Source of the DNA: Planctomycetaceae bacterium
GTDB lineage: Bacteria > Planctomycetota > UBA1135 > GCA-002686595
DNA: 64,000 nt
NCBI GenBank assembly: GCA_011525785.1
Contig: WYBT01000030.1
Coordinates: 1 to 64,000 of the forward strand
Direction: 5' to 3'
Below are positions 54,812-63,662 of this stretch, one piece after another (position 1 is the stretch's first letter; every line of letters begins with the position of its first letter). The notes under the pieces were generated by a model that was not told the DNA's origin, made no database searches, and worked only from the letters and a program-made list of their open reading frames with translations. Made by a program: the position numbers and the translations under genes.

Positions 54812-56035
54812 AGGCACGTAGGTCAGCTCGAGCGCGTTCGAGAGGTTGGTGGTCTTCACCGCTGACGGGTCGCGGTACCAGCCCTGCGCGTAGACCTTCT
54901 CGCCCGCGACCCAGGGCTGGCCGAGCGAGCCCGGGAAGGCCGTCTGGAAGTTGTTCCAGTTGAGCGCGAAGACGCCGTTGCACTGTCCGATGTTCCCGCC
55001 CGAGCTCTGGGCCGGCGTGCGCTGCGTGGGCGGCTTCACGCACAGAAAGCTCGTGCTTCCCGGACCCCACGGAAGCGCGCTGAAGCCCGAGTTGTCGGTG
55101 CCGTAGAACACCAGGCCCGAGCGCTGACCTTCGACGGCTGCGATCGAGATGGTGCAGGCGTTCGCGCCCGAGACGCTGGGCTGCGCGTTGGCGCTGATCG
55201 CCGGCGTGCAGCCGATGCTGGAGGTGCCGGCGGTGCAGAAGGCGGTGGGGGGCGTGGCGGCGCCGAGCCACAGCCAGTTGTACACGTCGTGGCTCTGCGA
55301 AAGTCCGCCGCAGGCCGCGGTGAAGCCCACGTACGCGTCGGTCCCGTTGATCAGGTTGAGCCCGCCGACGGTTCCGCCGCCCAGCCACGTTCCGCCCGTG
55401 GCGAAGTTGTAGTTGACGCTGATCAGCGGCGTTCCGCTGCCGTTGAAGAACACCTGCAGCAGACCCGGCGTGTAGCGCACGGTGAGCTTGTAGACCTGGC
55501 CGTTGTTGAGGTCTTCGAGCGGGCTCGCTGTCCCGATCGACAGGCTGTGGAAGGCGTTGTTGTCGCCCGTGCCGTTGGTCTGGAGGCTGAAGTGGTTGGC
55601 GTTGGGGTCGAACCAGGGCGTGCCCGCGTCGTAGGTGTCGATCTCGAGCACGAGCGAGTTGGCGATGGGCGTGAAGCTGGTCTGGTTGCCGTAGCCCATG
55701 GTCGAGCCGTCGCCGCCGAGCGCACTCGCGCCGCGCGGGTCGTTGTGGATCACCAGCGCCATGCCGTCCGCGCCCAGGCCGGTCGCGCTCATGCCGAAGT
55801 TGATCGAGGTCTCGAAACCGCCGGCGACGTTGACCGGCGCGCTGCGGAACACCGAGCCGCGCGCCGACGCGGCGTTGGGCGTGACCTGCAGCACGCCGGC
55901 GTTGGTCGCCGCCGAGCCGTTGAGCGTCAGTCCGGCGGTGCTGTTGAAGTTGGGGTAGCTGAAGTTCTGCGCGAGCGCGCTCGAGCAGAGCGCCAGCGGG
56001 ACCAACACGAGCGTGGGGAGTGAGCGAAGGCGCAT
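54809..56035 (-). CDS. secreted L-type lectin-like protein with lineage-specific C-terminal module
   Basis: A 408-residue protein with a signal peptide (1-22, SALA). Residues about 24-262 look like a legume/L-type lectin beta-sandwich: NFNSTAGLTLNGSA at the start, GADGMALVIHNDPRG, LVLEIDTYDAG, VYKLTVRYTPG and DAYVGFTAACGG. This suggests carbohydrate binding. The last 145 residues (FCTAGTSSIGCTPAIS, GLVFYG, FLCVKPPTQRTPAQSSGG, WYRDPS) match the terminal module of the beta-helix protein at 11530-13335. Its stop codon TAA is the outermost triplet of the palindromic element. A TATCCT followed by CGCG at 56104-56109 on the minus strand is a likely -10 box. Confidence 0.78.
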   Translation of the reverse strand: MRLRSLPTLVLVPLALCSSALAQNFSYPNFNSTAGLTLNGSAATNAGVLQVTPNAASARGSVFRSAPVNVAGGFETSINFGMSATGLGADGMALVIHNDPRGASALGGDGSTMGYGNQTSFTPIANSLVLEIDTYDAGTPWFDPNANHFSLQTNGTGDNNAFHSLSIGTASPLEDLNNGQVYKLTVRYTPGLLQVFFNGSGTPLISVNYNFATGGTWLGGGTVGGLNLINGTDAYVGFTAACGGLSQSHDVYNWLWLGAATPPTAFCTAGTSSIGCTPAISANAQPSVSGANACTISIAAVEGQRSGLVFYGTDNSGFSALPWGPGSTSFLCVKPPTQRTPAQSSGGNIGQCNGVFALNWNNFQTAFPGSLGQPWVAGEKVYAQGWYRDPSAVKTTNLSNALELTYVP

Positions 56036-56187
56036 GCGGAAACCTCGGTGCGGACGCGTGGGCGATGGGGGGGACGGCGAAGGCCGTCGGGACATCGCTC
56101 GCGAGGATACGCCACCGGCTGTGATCGCGCTTCACGCGCGGGGCGCCGAATGCGCTCGGAGTGTGCGCTTCGAGCGCGCGCGTCGAC

Positions 56188-56838
56188 TCAGCCCGCGGGC
56201 CGCGCGAGCACGACCACCTTGTCGCTCAGCCAGCCGGGCGAGCGCAGCGGCTCGAAGGCCAGCAGCTCGAGCCCGGCCCGCTCGAACTCGGCGCGGATCT
56301 GCTCGCGCGAGAGCGCGCTCGGCGCGTGATCTCGCAAACCCAGGCCCGCGCGCGCCCGCGCGTACCAGACCTTCAGCGACTCGCTCTGCACGTAGTCGAC
56401 GACCACAGCCCGGCGCGAGACGCGCGCCAGCTCGCGCAGGAAGGCCGTGCGGCGCTCGGCGTCGCGCACCAGGTGCATCAGGCGGATGCACAGCGCGACG
56501 TCAAAGCCCCGCGTGCGCAGCGGGAGCGCGGCGAGGTCGGCGGCGACGAGCGGCGCGGCGCATTTGCCGCGCGTCTGCGCGAGCATGGCCAGCGCGGCGT
56601 CGGCGCCGAGGTAGCGCGGGGTGCGCTGCGAGAGCCAGGCGCTGAAGCGGCCGGCGCCGCAGGGGACATCGAGCAGCGACTCGACCGGACCGAGGCGCGC
56701 CAGGGCGCGCTCGATCGCGCGGCGCGTGCGCTCGTCGCGCCGCTGCCCGCTCGCGCCGGCCCAGCGCTCGTCGTAGCGCGCCGCCACGTCCGCGTCGCGG
56801 TAGATCGAGAGCTTGCGCTCGTCGCTTTGGATCGCCAC
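56188..56838 (-). CDS. class I SAM-dependent methyltransferase
   Basis: A 216-residue methyltransferase. Motif I LLDVPCGAGRFSAWL (about 49-63) binds SAM; YLGADAALAMLAQ follows with the acidic ribose ligand in GAD, and FDVALCIRLMHLV is motif IV-like. The substrate is not evident; such Methyltransf_11-type enzymes act on quinones, lipids or small molecules. It starts at a GTG (56838) and is divergent from the MnmD-like gene with only 45 bp between them, so the two may share a control region. Confidence 0.75.
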   Translation of the reverse strand: MAIQSDERKLSIYRDADVAARYDERWAGASGQRRDERTRRAIERALARLGPVESLLDVPCGAGRFSAWLSQRTPRYLGADAALAMLAQTRGKCAAPLVAADLAALPLRTRGFDVALCIRLMHLVRDAERRTAFLRELARVSRRAVVVDYVQSESLKVWYARARAGLGLRDHAPSALSREQIRAEFERAGLELLAFEPLRSPGWLSDKVVVLARPAG

Positions 56839-56883
56839 TCGCCAAGCGTGGCGCGCACGCCGCGGCGCTGCAAGGATGGGCGC

Positions 56884-57645
56884 GTGTCCTGGACGCCGCT
56901 GGAGACCGACGACGGGAGCTGGACGCTGCGGCGCGCGCGCGACGGCGCGAGCTGCCACTCGACGGCGGGCGCCTGGACGCAGGCCTGCGAGCGCTACGCC
57001 GCGCCGTGTCGAGTGGCCGAGCTCGGGAGCGAGCGCGGAGTCGTGCGCGTGCTCGAGGTCGGAACCGGTCTGGGCCTGAACCTGGCTGCGGCGCTGCGCG
57101 CGCTCGCGGCCAGCGGCGCACGTCTGGAGGCCTGCTCGCTCGAGTTGGACTCGTCCGTGATCGAGGCTTCGCTGGACTTGCCGCAGGGCCCCGAGTGCGC
57201 GCGCTGGCTCGCGCCGGTGCAAGGCGCGCTGCGCGTCGCGCTCGAGCGCCGCGACAGCCGGTCCTGCGAGCTCGAACCTGGTCTGGGCCTGCTCGAGCTG
57301 CGCCTGGGGGACGCGGCGCGCTCGCTCGAGGAGCTCGATGCCGGCCGCTTCGACGCGGTCTTCTTCGACCCCTTCGCGCCGGCGGACGAGCCGCGCCTGT
57401 GGACGCGGGCCGTGCTGGCGAGCGTTGCGCGCGCGATGGCCCCGCACGCAATCCTGTCGACGTACAGCGCAGCACTCGACGCCCGGGCGGGGCTGGCCGC
57501 GGCCGGACTGCGGGTCGGGCAGGGGCCGCGCGTGGGTCGCAAGGCGCAGGGCACGCTGGCGAGCTTCACAGCGCCTTTGCCGCCGCTGCACCCGCGCCTC
57601 GCGCGCCGCATCGCCGCGCGCGCTTCCCGTTTCCGCGAAGCTTGA
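56884..57645 (+). CDS. MnmD/MnmC-N-like tRNA-modification methyltransferase
   Basis: A 253-residue protein of the DUF752 family, the methyltransferase half of MnmC, which finishes the mnm5 group at the wobble uridine of some tRNAs. It has the typical order: a start with DGSWTLRRARDGASCHST, RVLEVGTGLGLNL (SAM loop, about 57-70), and VFFDPFAPADEPRLWT (about 158-174), the DPF catalytic motif. No FAD-dependent MnmC2 part is fused. The start is a GTG; no ATG is available before the conserved region. Confidence 0.78.
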   Translation: MSWTPLETDDGSWTLRRARDGASCHSTAGAWTQACERYAAPCRVAELGSERGVVRVLEVGTGLGLNLAAALRALAASGARLEACSLELDSSVIEASLDLPQGPECARWLAPVQGALRVALERRDSRSCELEPGLGLLELRLGDAARSLEELDAGRFDAVFFDPFAPADEPRLWTRAVLASVARAMAPHAILSTYSAALDARAGLAAAGLRVGQGPRVGRKAQGTLASFTAPLPPLHPRLARRIAARASRFREA

Positions 57646-57708
57646 GACGTTCGCGCGCGCCCGGGGGGAATTGCCGCCGCGCGGCTGCGTGGCGCGCGCG
57701 CGATTGCC

Positions 57709-57714
57709 TACAAT
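57709..57714 (+). promoter_or_regulatory. candidate -10 element of tatA
   Basis: TACAAT preceded by GCC and followed by CTCGCG, in nearly the same context as the biotin carboxylase promoter. The tatA ATG is 153 bp downstream, leaving a leader with a CCCGCA...TGCGGG hairpin. Confidence 0.4.
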
Positions 57715-57867
57715 CTCGCGAGCCCGTCTGGCCCCGCATTGCTGCGGGTGGAGCAGGCCTCTCACCAGATCGCGGCCTCGCGCCGATCGCGCGCACGAAC
57801 CCCGCACACCGTCCACGCGGACTTCGCTCACCGCCCTCGCCACACCAGCACGCCGCAGCACCACGCC

Positions 57868-58107
57868 ATGGAACAGTTCCTCTCTCGTCCGCTCCCGCTC
57901 GCCAACCTCGGCACCGTCGAGTGGGTGGTGATCCTCGTCGTCGTGCTGCTGCTGTTCGGGGCGCGCAAGCTCCCGGCCCTGGCCGAGTCGATGGGGGCCA
58001 GCATCAGCTCGTTCAAGAAGGGCATGAAGCAGGCGCAGGAGTCCGAAGGCGCGGCCGAGCCCAAGAGCGCCTCGCGCGCCGTCGAGCACGACGCGGCCAA
58101 GCACTAG
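57868..58107 (+). CDS. tatA: Sec-independent protein translocase TatA-type subunit
   Basis: A 79-residue protein with a single membrane helix (about 17-30, VEWVVILVVVLLLFGA), the conserved hinge FGARKLP (30-36), an amphipathic helix (37-53) and a charged tail. This is the TatA/TatE plan; TatB would be longer, with a different helix start. It serves export of folded proteins across the cytoplasmic membrane. No tatC is in the window. The next gene, mobA, makes a cofactor carried by many Tat substrates and is 33 bp away. Confidence 0.87.
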   Translation: MEQFLSRPLPLANLGTVEWVVILVVVLLLFGARKLPALAESMGASISSFKKGMKQAQESEGAAEPKSASRAVEHDAAKH

Positions 58108-58140
58108 TCACGCGCCGGAGCGGCCCGCGGCGGCGCAGCG

Positions 58141-58818
58141 ATGATGGTCCCCAGTCCAACCCGCGCCGAGGCGCGCGCGATCCAGCGCGAGGCGCTGACC
58201 GGCGTGGTTGTGTGCGGCGGGCGCAGCGTGCGCATGGGCCGCGACAAGGCGGCCATCGAGTTCGGCGGGAAGACCTTGCTCGAGCGCGCGGTCGAGGCCC
58301 TCGACCCGCTGTGCTCCGAGGTGCTGCTGGCCTCGGGGAGCGCGCCACGCTTCCCGGCGCTCGGCCGGCGCGAGGTGCTCGACGCCGCCCCCGACTGCGG
58401 CCCGCTGGCCGGGCTGGTGGCGGCGCTGGAGGCGTCCCGAACGGAATGGCTGATCGCGCTCGCCTGCGACATGCCCGGCGTCGACACGCGCGTGCTCGAA
58501 GAGTTGGCCCGCGTCGCCCAGGAGGATGGGTGGGATGTCACCATGCTGGGCACGCCGTCGGGACCCGAGCCGCTGTGCGCCGTCTACCGCTCGAGCTGCG
58601 CTGCGCCGGCCCGCGCCGCGCTCCGCGCCGGTCGAGTCAAACTGACGGACTTCCACACGCTCCCGTCGCGGCCCGCGCTGCGCGTGCTGACCCAACCCAC
58701 GGAACGCTTTTCCGACGCGCTGCGCGGCGCAGTGCTCGAGTCGGCCCGCAACCTGAACACTCCCGAGGACCTCGAGCGCGCGCTCGCCCGAGCGCGTCAC
58801 GACGCTCCCAAGCCATGA
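58141..58818 (+). CDS. mobA: molybdenum cofactor guanylyltransferase
   Basis: A 225-residue nucleotidyltransferase. The GTP-binding signature GVVVCGGRSVRMGRDKAAI (residues about 21-39, with the GG-x-S-x-RMG-x-DK pattern) and IALACDMPGV (metal-binding Asp, about 100-109) are those of MobA, which links GMP to molybdopterin. GGKTLLERAVEAL and GCGPLAG-like CGPLAGLVAAL also fit. A related nucleotidyltransferase cannot be excluded. The stop overlaps the next gene by ATGA. Confidence 0.83.
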   Translation: MMVPSPTRAEARAIQREALTGVVVCGGRSVRMGRDKAAIEFGGKTLLERAVEALDPLCSEVLLASGSAPRFPALGRREVLDAAPDCGPLAGLVAALEASRTEWLIALACDMPGVDTRVLEELARVAQEDGWDVTMLGTPSGPEPLCAVYRSSCAAPARAALRAGRVKLTDFHTLPSRPALRVLTQPTERFSDALRGAVLESARNLNTPEDLERALARARHDAPKP

Positions 58819-59801
58819 AGCCCGACCCCCAGCAGCTCCAGCAACTCCTCGCGCCCGTGCAGGACGGGATGAAGCGCATGCGCGAGGTGATCGCCCTGCA
58901 ACTGGCCGACGCCTCGCCGGCGGTGCGCGACATGGTCGAGCACGTCAGCCGCTTCCAGGGCAAGCAACTGCGCGCTGCGCTGGTGCTGCTGTGCGGCGAC
59001 GCCAGCTCGAACTCCACGGACGAGCACGCCTCGATCGCGGCGGTGGTCGAGATGATCCACCTCGCCACGCTGGTGCACGACGACGTGCTCGACGGCGCCA
59101 AGGTGCGCCGGCGCGTGGCCTGCGTGAACGAGCGCTGGGACAACCAGGTGGCCGTGCTGTTCGGCGACTACCTCTACGCGCGCGCGTTCGCGCTCTCGAC
59201 CGACCTCTCGTCGCGCCTGTGCAGCCGCGTGCTCGCGGAAGCCACGCGCCGCATCTGCATCGGCGAGATCGAGCAGGCGGCCAGCCGCTACGACTTCGAG
59301 ATGAGCCAGGAGCGCTACGAGTGGATCGCCGGCGCCAAGACCGCGACCTTGTACGCGGCGGCCTGCGAACTCGGCGCGCGCTACCCCGGCGGGCACGAGT
59401 CCATGGGCGCGAACATGCGCCAGTTCGGCTACGAGCTGGGCCTCGCCTTCCAGATCATCGACGACTGCCTGGATCTCACCGCCAGCCTCGAGCAGGCCGG
59501 CAAGTCGGTCGGCACCGACGTCGCGGACGGCAAGGTCACGTTGCCGGTGCTGTGGGCCTATCGGCGCGCCGACGAAGCGCGACGGGCGCAGATCCGCGAC
59601 TGCTACACGCTCGCGGGGCTCGAGGATCGCGTCGCACGTTTGAGCGAGGTGTGCGAGCTCTCCGCCGGCGTCGAGTTCGCCCGCGCGCGCGCCAACGAGT
59701 TGCTCCGCAGCGCCGTGGCCCGGCTCGCGCTCCTTCCCCCCGGCGCGTCGCGCAGCGCGCTCGAATCCGTGGCCGGCTTCGTCCTGGCGCGCGACCACTA
59801 G
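58815..59801 (+). CDS. trans-polyprenyl diphosphate synthase
   Basis: A 328-residue isoprenoid chain-elongating enzyme. The first Asp-rich motif is in LVHDDVLDGAKVRRR (about 93-107) and the second in FQIIDDCLDLTA (about 214-225), with KTATLYAAACELGA in the helix between. Single-residue spacing (DDxxD) is as in octaprenyl or heptaprenyl synthases that make quinone side chains. Product length cannot be settled by eye. The ATG overlaps the mobA stop, so the two are translationally coupled. Confidence 0.87.
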   Translation: MKPDPQQLQQLLAPVQDGMKRMREVIALQLADASPAVRDMVEHVSRFQGKQLRAALVLLCGDASSNSTDEHASIAAVVEMIHLATLVHDDVLDGAKVRRRVACVNERWDNQVAVLFGDYLYARAFALSTDLSSRLCSRVLAEATRRICIGEIEQAASRYDFEMSQERYEWIAGAKTATLYAAACELGARYPGGHESMGANMRQFGYELGLAFQIIDDCLDLTASLEQAGKSVGTDVADGKVTLPVLWAYRRADEARRAQIRDCYTLAGLEDRVARLSEVCELSAGVEFARARANELLRSAVARLALLPPGASRSALESVAGFVLARDH

Positions 59802-59838
59802 CCCGCGCGCCCCGCGCGAGCCCTCCAACGTCCCGTCG

Positions 59839-62508
59839 ATGCAAACGCAAGTCGTCGAGCCTTCGTCTCGCGCGCCCGCGCCGCCCCACAAGTCGCCGCG
59901 CGTGGGCTTTGGCGCGGCTGCGCTGATCCTCCTGGCCCTGGTCCTGCTCGGGCACGGACTGGGGGTCTTGATCGCGGACTTCGCTCCGTACCGCGCGTTG
60001 CTCGCAGCGCTGCGCGCGGACACGACCACGGCGGGCGAACTGCTCGCGCCTTCCAACTGGGGGCTGCGCGACGGTCTCACCGCGCTGCTGCTCGTGGCGC
60101 TGGTCGCGTACATCGCGGTGTGGCGCGAACTGATCGCGCGCTTCTTCCGCTCGATGTACGTGGGCGTGATGCTCGTGACCTACTGCGTCATCGCCGTCAC
60201 GCTGGGCGTGCTCGTGCCGCAGATCGACGGCTTCGAGGATCCCTCGCAGCGCGTTCCGCACATTGCGGACATCGACCGCGCGCTGGTCGACGAGTACCTC
60301 ACCTCGCCCAAGACCAAGGGCGACAACTTCATCGGCCCGCACCCCGAGGACCATCCCGCGCTGCGGCGCCTCGCGCCCGAGCAGGCAGCGCGGCTCAAGG
60401 AGTACCGCCAGCAGTTCGACGCCTTCCGCTGGGCCGAGTCGTACTTCGCCTACCACCTGGTGCACGGCCTGACCTACGGCGCGTTCATGCCCGACGCGGT
60501 GATCCCGCCGCAGGCCATCGAGGGGCTCGAGCGCTACCAGCGCGTCTACGGCAAGGAGGAGCGCTCCAACCGCGAGAAGACCATGCGCGCCGCGTTCGCG
60601 TCGGGGCCCAAGACCGACGAGATCGAAGCGCTCATGAAGCGCAACTACGCGCTGCTCAAGGGCGCCTTCGACTGGTGCACGCGGCTGGACCTCAATCGCA
60701 CCTACAAGTCGCACTGGTTCTCGGCGCTCTTGTGTCTGCTGGCGACCTCGATCGGCTTCAACACCTTCCGCGGCAAGCCCTCGAACTGGTTCAGCATCCA
60801 TAAGATCGGCTTCGTCGTGACCCACCTGGGCATGCTGGTGATGCTGGGCGGCGGGTGGGTCTCGAACGTGCTCACCGACCGCGGGATCCTGCAGCTGTAC
60901 CTGGGCGACGAGCCGCAGGACACCTACTGGCAGCACTACCGCAGCGACCGGCGTCAGCAGATGCCCTTCGCGGTCAAGCTCGACCACTTCGCGCGCAAGG
61001 AATGGAAGGCGCTGCAGATCGAGCCGCTCGATCGCAACTTCACCAGCCGGCCGCCGCGCTACACGCTCTGGCCGGGGCGCACGATCCAACTGGACTTCCA
61101 GCAGACCCCGCAGGGTGAGTGGGCGCCGCAGCTCGAACTGCGCGTCGTCGAGCTCTTCGACCACGCGCGCGTCGACCTGCCCAAGGTGAGCGAGGACGCC
61201 GACGCGAGCGAGCCGCTGCCGGTGTTCGAGCTCGAGGTCCCGACCAGCGCACGCGATCGCGAGTTGCGCGCGCGCGCGGGCATGACCACGCCCGATGGTC
61301 CGACGCGCACGCTGCTGCTCTCGCCGTTCCTGCGCGATCAGGGCTACTTCGATCCCCAGGGGCGATTCCGCCTCGTGGCGAGCTACGGCCAGGATCCGCT
61401 CACGCTGTTCCCCAAGGACGATGCGACGCTGGGCGTGCTGTACGTCGAGAAGCTCGGGTCGTCCGACCCGCTGGGCGAGCCGATCGACGTGCGCGTGGGC
61501 GAGTCCCACCAGCTCGAGGGCGGCTACACGATCCGTTTCGTCGACGCGACCAGCGACTTCCGCGTCGGAGTCGACAACGAAGAGGGCAGCACGCACCCCG
61601 AGCCGCTAGCGCGCCAACCCGACAAGTTCTGCGCAGTGTGGCTCGACATCACCGGGCCGCCTTCGGCCGAGGCGCCGACCGGCCGCACCGAGCGACGCTT
61701 GGTCGCCGAACAGGTCGACGCCGTGGAGTACGGGCTGCAGGAGCGCTACACGCACCGCGGCCTGGTGACCAAGCTGTCGTGGAGCCGTTGGAGCAGCCCC
61801 GGCCCGCCGCGCTACGTGCTGTCGTGGCAGGAGGGCGGCGAGCCCGAACTCGTCGCGCAGGACGGAACGCGCAGCCCCGCCAGCGCGGGCCAGCGACTGG
61901 CGCTGCCGGGCGATTCGCAAGTGCTCGCCAAGCACTTCTACCGCGCCGCGAAGTTCGAGAAGCGCCTGAGTTTCGAACCCGGCCGCGTGCGCGAAGACGG
62001 GTGGGACGAGTCGTTCTACAGCCGCGACGCGCGCGGGCTGGTGCTCGACGTCGTGCACTTCCCCGGCACGGAGCGCGAGCAGGTCGAGCGCGTCGAGATG
62101 GCCACCACCGACACGCAGCAGTCCAACATCTGGGTCACGGGCGATCAGCGCTACGCCCTGCGCTTCCTCGAGAACACCGAAGGGTTCCCGTTCGACTGGC
62201 GCAGCGTGCTGTCGATCGTGGAGAAGGACGCCAACGGCCAGCCCTTCACGGTTCCGCTGGGCACGGAGCGTGAGCGCGAGATCCGCGTCAACGAGTACTT
62301 CCAATACAAGGGCTACCGCTTCTTCCAGACCAACGCCGATCCCCAGAACCCGACCTACTCGGGAATCGGGGTGGTGTACGACCCGGGAATTCCCGCGGTG
62401 CTGGTCGGGATGTACACCATCATCCTGGGCACGCTGCTGGCCTTCATCGTGAGGCCGATCGTGCTGGCGGGCCGCAAGGGACGAGAGCTGCAAGGAGCTG
62501 GAGCATGA
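59839..62508 (+). CDS. ResB/Ccs1-like cytochrome c biogenesis protein, enlarged
   Basis: An 889-residue membrane protein. Helices are visible at about 25-45, 75-93, 105-125, 300-315, 325-345 and 855-876. The segment [30 protein letters not shown] is the ResB helix-loop-helix with a haem-associated His. The C-terminal part has [46 protein letters not shown] and a last helix, again as in ResB. It contributes to delivering haem to apocytochromes outside the membrane. At 889 residues it is clearly longer than common ResB proteins, because of a large outer domain between the helices. It overlaps ccsA by ATGA. Confidence 0.82.
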   Translation: MQTQVVEPSSRAPAPPHKSPRVGFGAAALILLALVLLGHGLGVLIADFAPYRALLAALRADTTTAGELLAPSNWGLRDGLTALLLVALVAYIAVWRELIARFFRSMYVGVMLVTYCVIAVTLGVLVPQIDGFEDPSQRVPHIADIDRALVDEYLTSPKTKGDNFIGPHPEDHPALRRLAPEQAARLKEYRQQFDAFRWAESYFAYHLVHGLTYGAFMPDAVIPPQAIEGLERYQRVYGKEERSNREKTMRAAFASGPKTDEIEALMKRNYALLKGAFDWCTRLDLNRTYKSHWFSALLCLLATSIGFNTFRGKPSNWFSIHKIGFVVTHLGMLVMLGGGWVSNVLTDRGILQLYLGDEPQDTYWQHYRSDRRQQMPFAVKLDHFARKEWKALQIEPLDRNFTSRPPRYTLWPGRTIQLDFQQTPQGEWAPQLELRVVELFDHARVDLPKVSEDADASEPLPVFELEVPTSARDRELRARAGMTTPDGPTRTLLLSPFLRDQGYFDPQGRFRLVASYGQDPLTLFPKDDATLGVLYVEKLGSSDPLGEPIDVRVGESHQLEGGYTIRFVDATSDFRVGVDNEEGSTHPEPLARQPDKFCAVWLDITGPPSAEAPTGRTERRLVAEQVDAVEYGLQERYTHRGLVTKLSWSRWSSPGPPRYVLSWQEGGEPELVAQDGTRSPASAGQRLALPGDSQVLAKHFYRAAKFEKRLSFEPGRVREDGWDESFYSRDARGLVLDVVHFPGTEREQVERVEMATTDTQQSNIWVTGDQRYALRFLENTEGFPFDWRSVLSIVEKDANGQPFTVPLGTEREREIRVNEYFQYKGYRFFQTNADPQNPTYSGIGVVYDPGIPAVLVGMYTIILGTLLAFIVRPIVLAGRKGRELQGAGA

Positions 62509-63662
62509 GCACACCGCTCAGTTCGCTGGAGTGGATGGGCGTGGTCGACGTCCTGTGCGGCGTCGGCATCGCGCTCTCGTTCGTGGCGATGTTCCAGCAC
62601 GTGCGCGCCAAGCGCGGCGGCGCCGACGGTTCGAGTCCGACGCCCTGGGCGGCCCGCGCGACGAGCGCGCTGTTGTGGGCGGCGGCGACGTGCATGGGAC
62701 TTTCGATGTGGCAGCGCTACATCGAGGTCAACCACTTCCCCAGCCAGACCATGAGCGAGGTGCTGTCGATGTTCAGCCTCGCCCTGCTGGTGGCGATGCT
62801 GGCGTTGCACTACGCGCTCGGCCTGCGCCGCCGCGGGCCGGGCTGGGCGGTGCTCGACGACGCGCTGCTCGCGCTGGTCATGGGAGGCGCGCTCATGACG
62901 CACGTCTACCTGCGCACGCTCTCCACGGCGCAGCGCGACCTTCCTCCCGCGTTGCAGTCGTACTGGTTTGCTCCGCACCTGGTGGCGCTGATCTTCAGCT
63001 ACGCCACGCTTGCGATCGCCGGGATGATCTGCCTGGTGTACTTCTGCTCGCGCTTTTGGAGCGGCGTGTTCGTCGGCGGGCAACGCCGCGGGCTGCAGAT
63101 CCTGACCCTCGCGCTCCTCGCGCTGACGCCCTTCGCGCAGGTCGTGACCTTGCCGGTGCTGCTCTTGTGCGGCGCGGTGTTCTTCATCCTGCACCGCACC
63201 GGCAACCTGCCCGGCGCGGCCGCCATCGCGAAGCTCGAGCGCGAGCTCGACGACGTCAGCTTCCGCGCCTTCGCGGTCGGCATGCCGTTCCTCACCGCGG
63301 GCCTGTGGATGGGGGCCTTCTGGGCGCAGGAGGCCTGGGCCAACTACTGGGGCTGGGACAGCAAGGAGAACTCCGCGCTGATCACCTGGCTGATCTACGT
63401 CGTGTACATCCACCTGCGCATGCTCGGCGGCTACCGCGGCGAAAAGGCCATGGCGATGCTGATGGGCGGCACGCTGTCGATCTTCATCACCTTCCAGCTG
63501 TTCGGCTACCTGCCCGACAGCCAGAAGAGCCTGCACCGCTACACCGACGACAATGTCGTGCCGCGCGAGGGCATGCAGGGTCCGACGAGCGAGACCAAGA
63601 CCTCGAGCGCGCCCAAGGCCGCCGACGGGCCCCAGCTCGCCGCACGCGGAGAAACTCGATGA
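62505..63662 (+). CDS. ccsA: CcsA/CcmF-family cytochrome c biogenesis protein
   Basis: A 385-residue polytopic protein with the tryptophan-rich haem-binding loop [18 protein letters not shown] (about 275-292), the hallmark of the haem handling protein family. Eight or so helices surround it, and [22 protein letters not shown] (about 65-86) and [13 protein letters not shown] (about 303-315) hold conserved His positions. With the ResB-like partner it forms the system II cytochrome c synthase. Its stop overlaps the folD start (ATGA at 63659-63662). Secreted cytochrome c of the 52000 gene would be a client. Confidence 0.88.
   Translation: MSTPLSSLEWMGVVDVLCGVGIALSFVAMFQHVRAKRGGADGSSPTPWAARATSALLWAAATCMGLSMWQRYIEVNHFPSQTMSEVLSMFSLALLVAMLALHYALGLRRRGPGWAVLDDALLALVMGGALMTHVYLRTLSTAQRDLPPALQSYWFAPHLVALIFSYATLAIAGMICLVYFCSRFWSGVFVGGQRRGLQILTLALLALTPFAQVVTLPVLLLCGAVFFILHRTGNLPGAAAIAKLERELDDVSFRAFAVGMPFLTAGLWMGAFWAQEAWANYWGWDSKENSALITWLIYVVYIHLRMLGGYRGEKAMAMLMGGTLSIFITFQLFGYLPDSQKSLHRYTDDNVVPREGMQGPTSETKTSSAPKAADGPQLAARGETR

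Noticed and set aside
58141..59801. mobA and MoaD-like gene as one molybdenum cofactor cluster
   Set aside because: They are about 14 kb apart on opposite strands with unrelated genes between, and no moaA, moaC or moaE is present.
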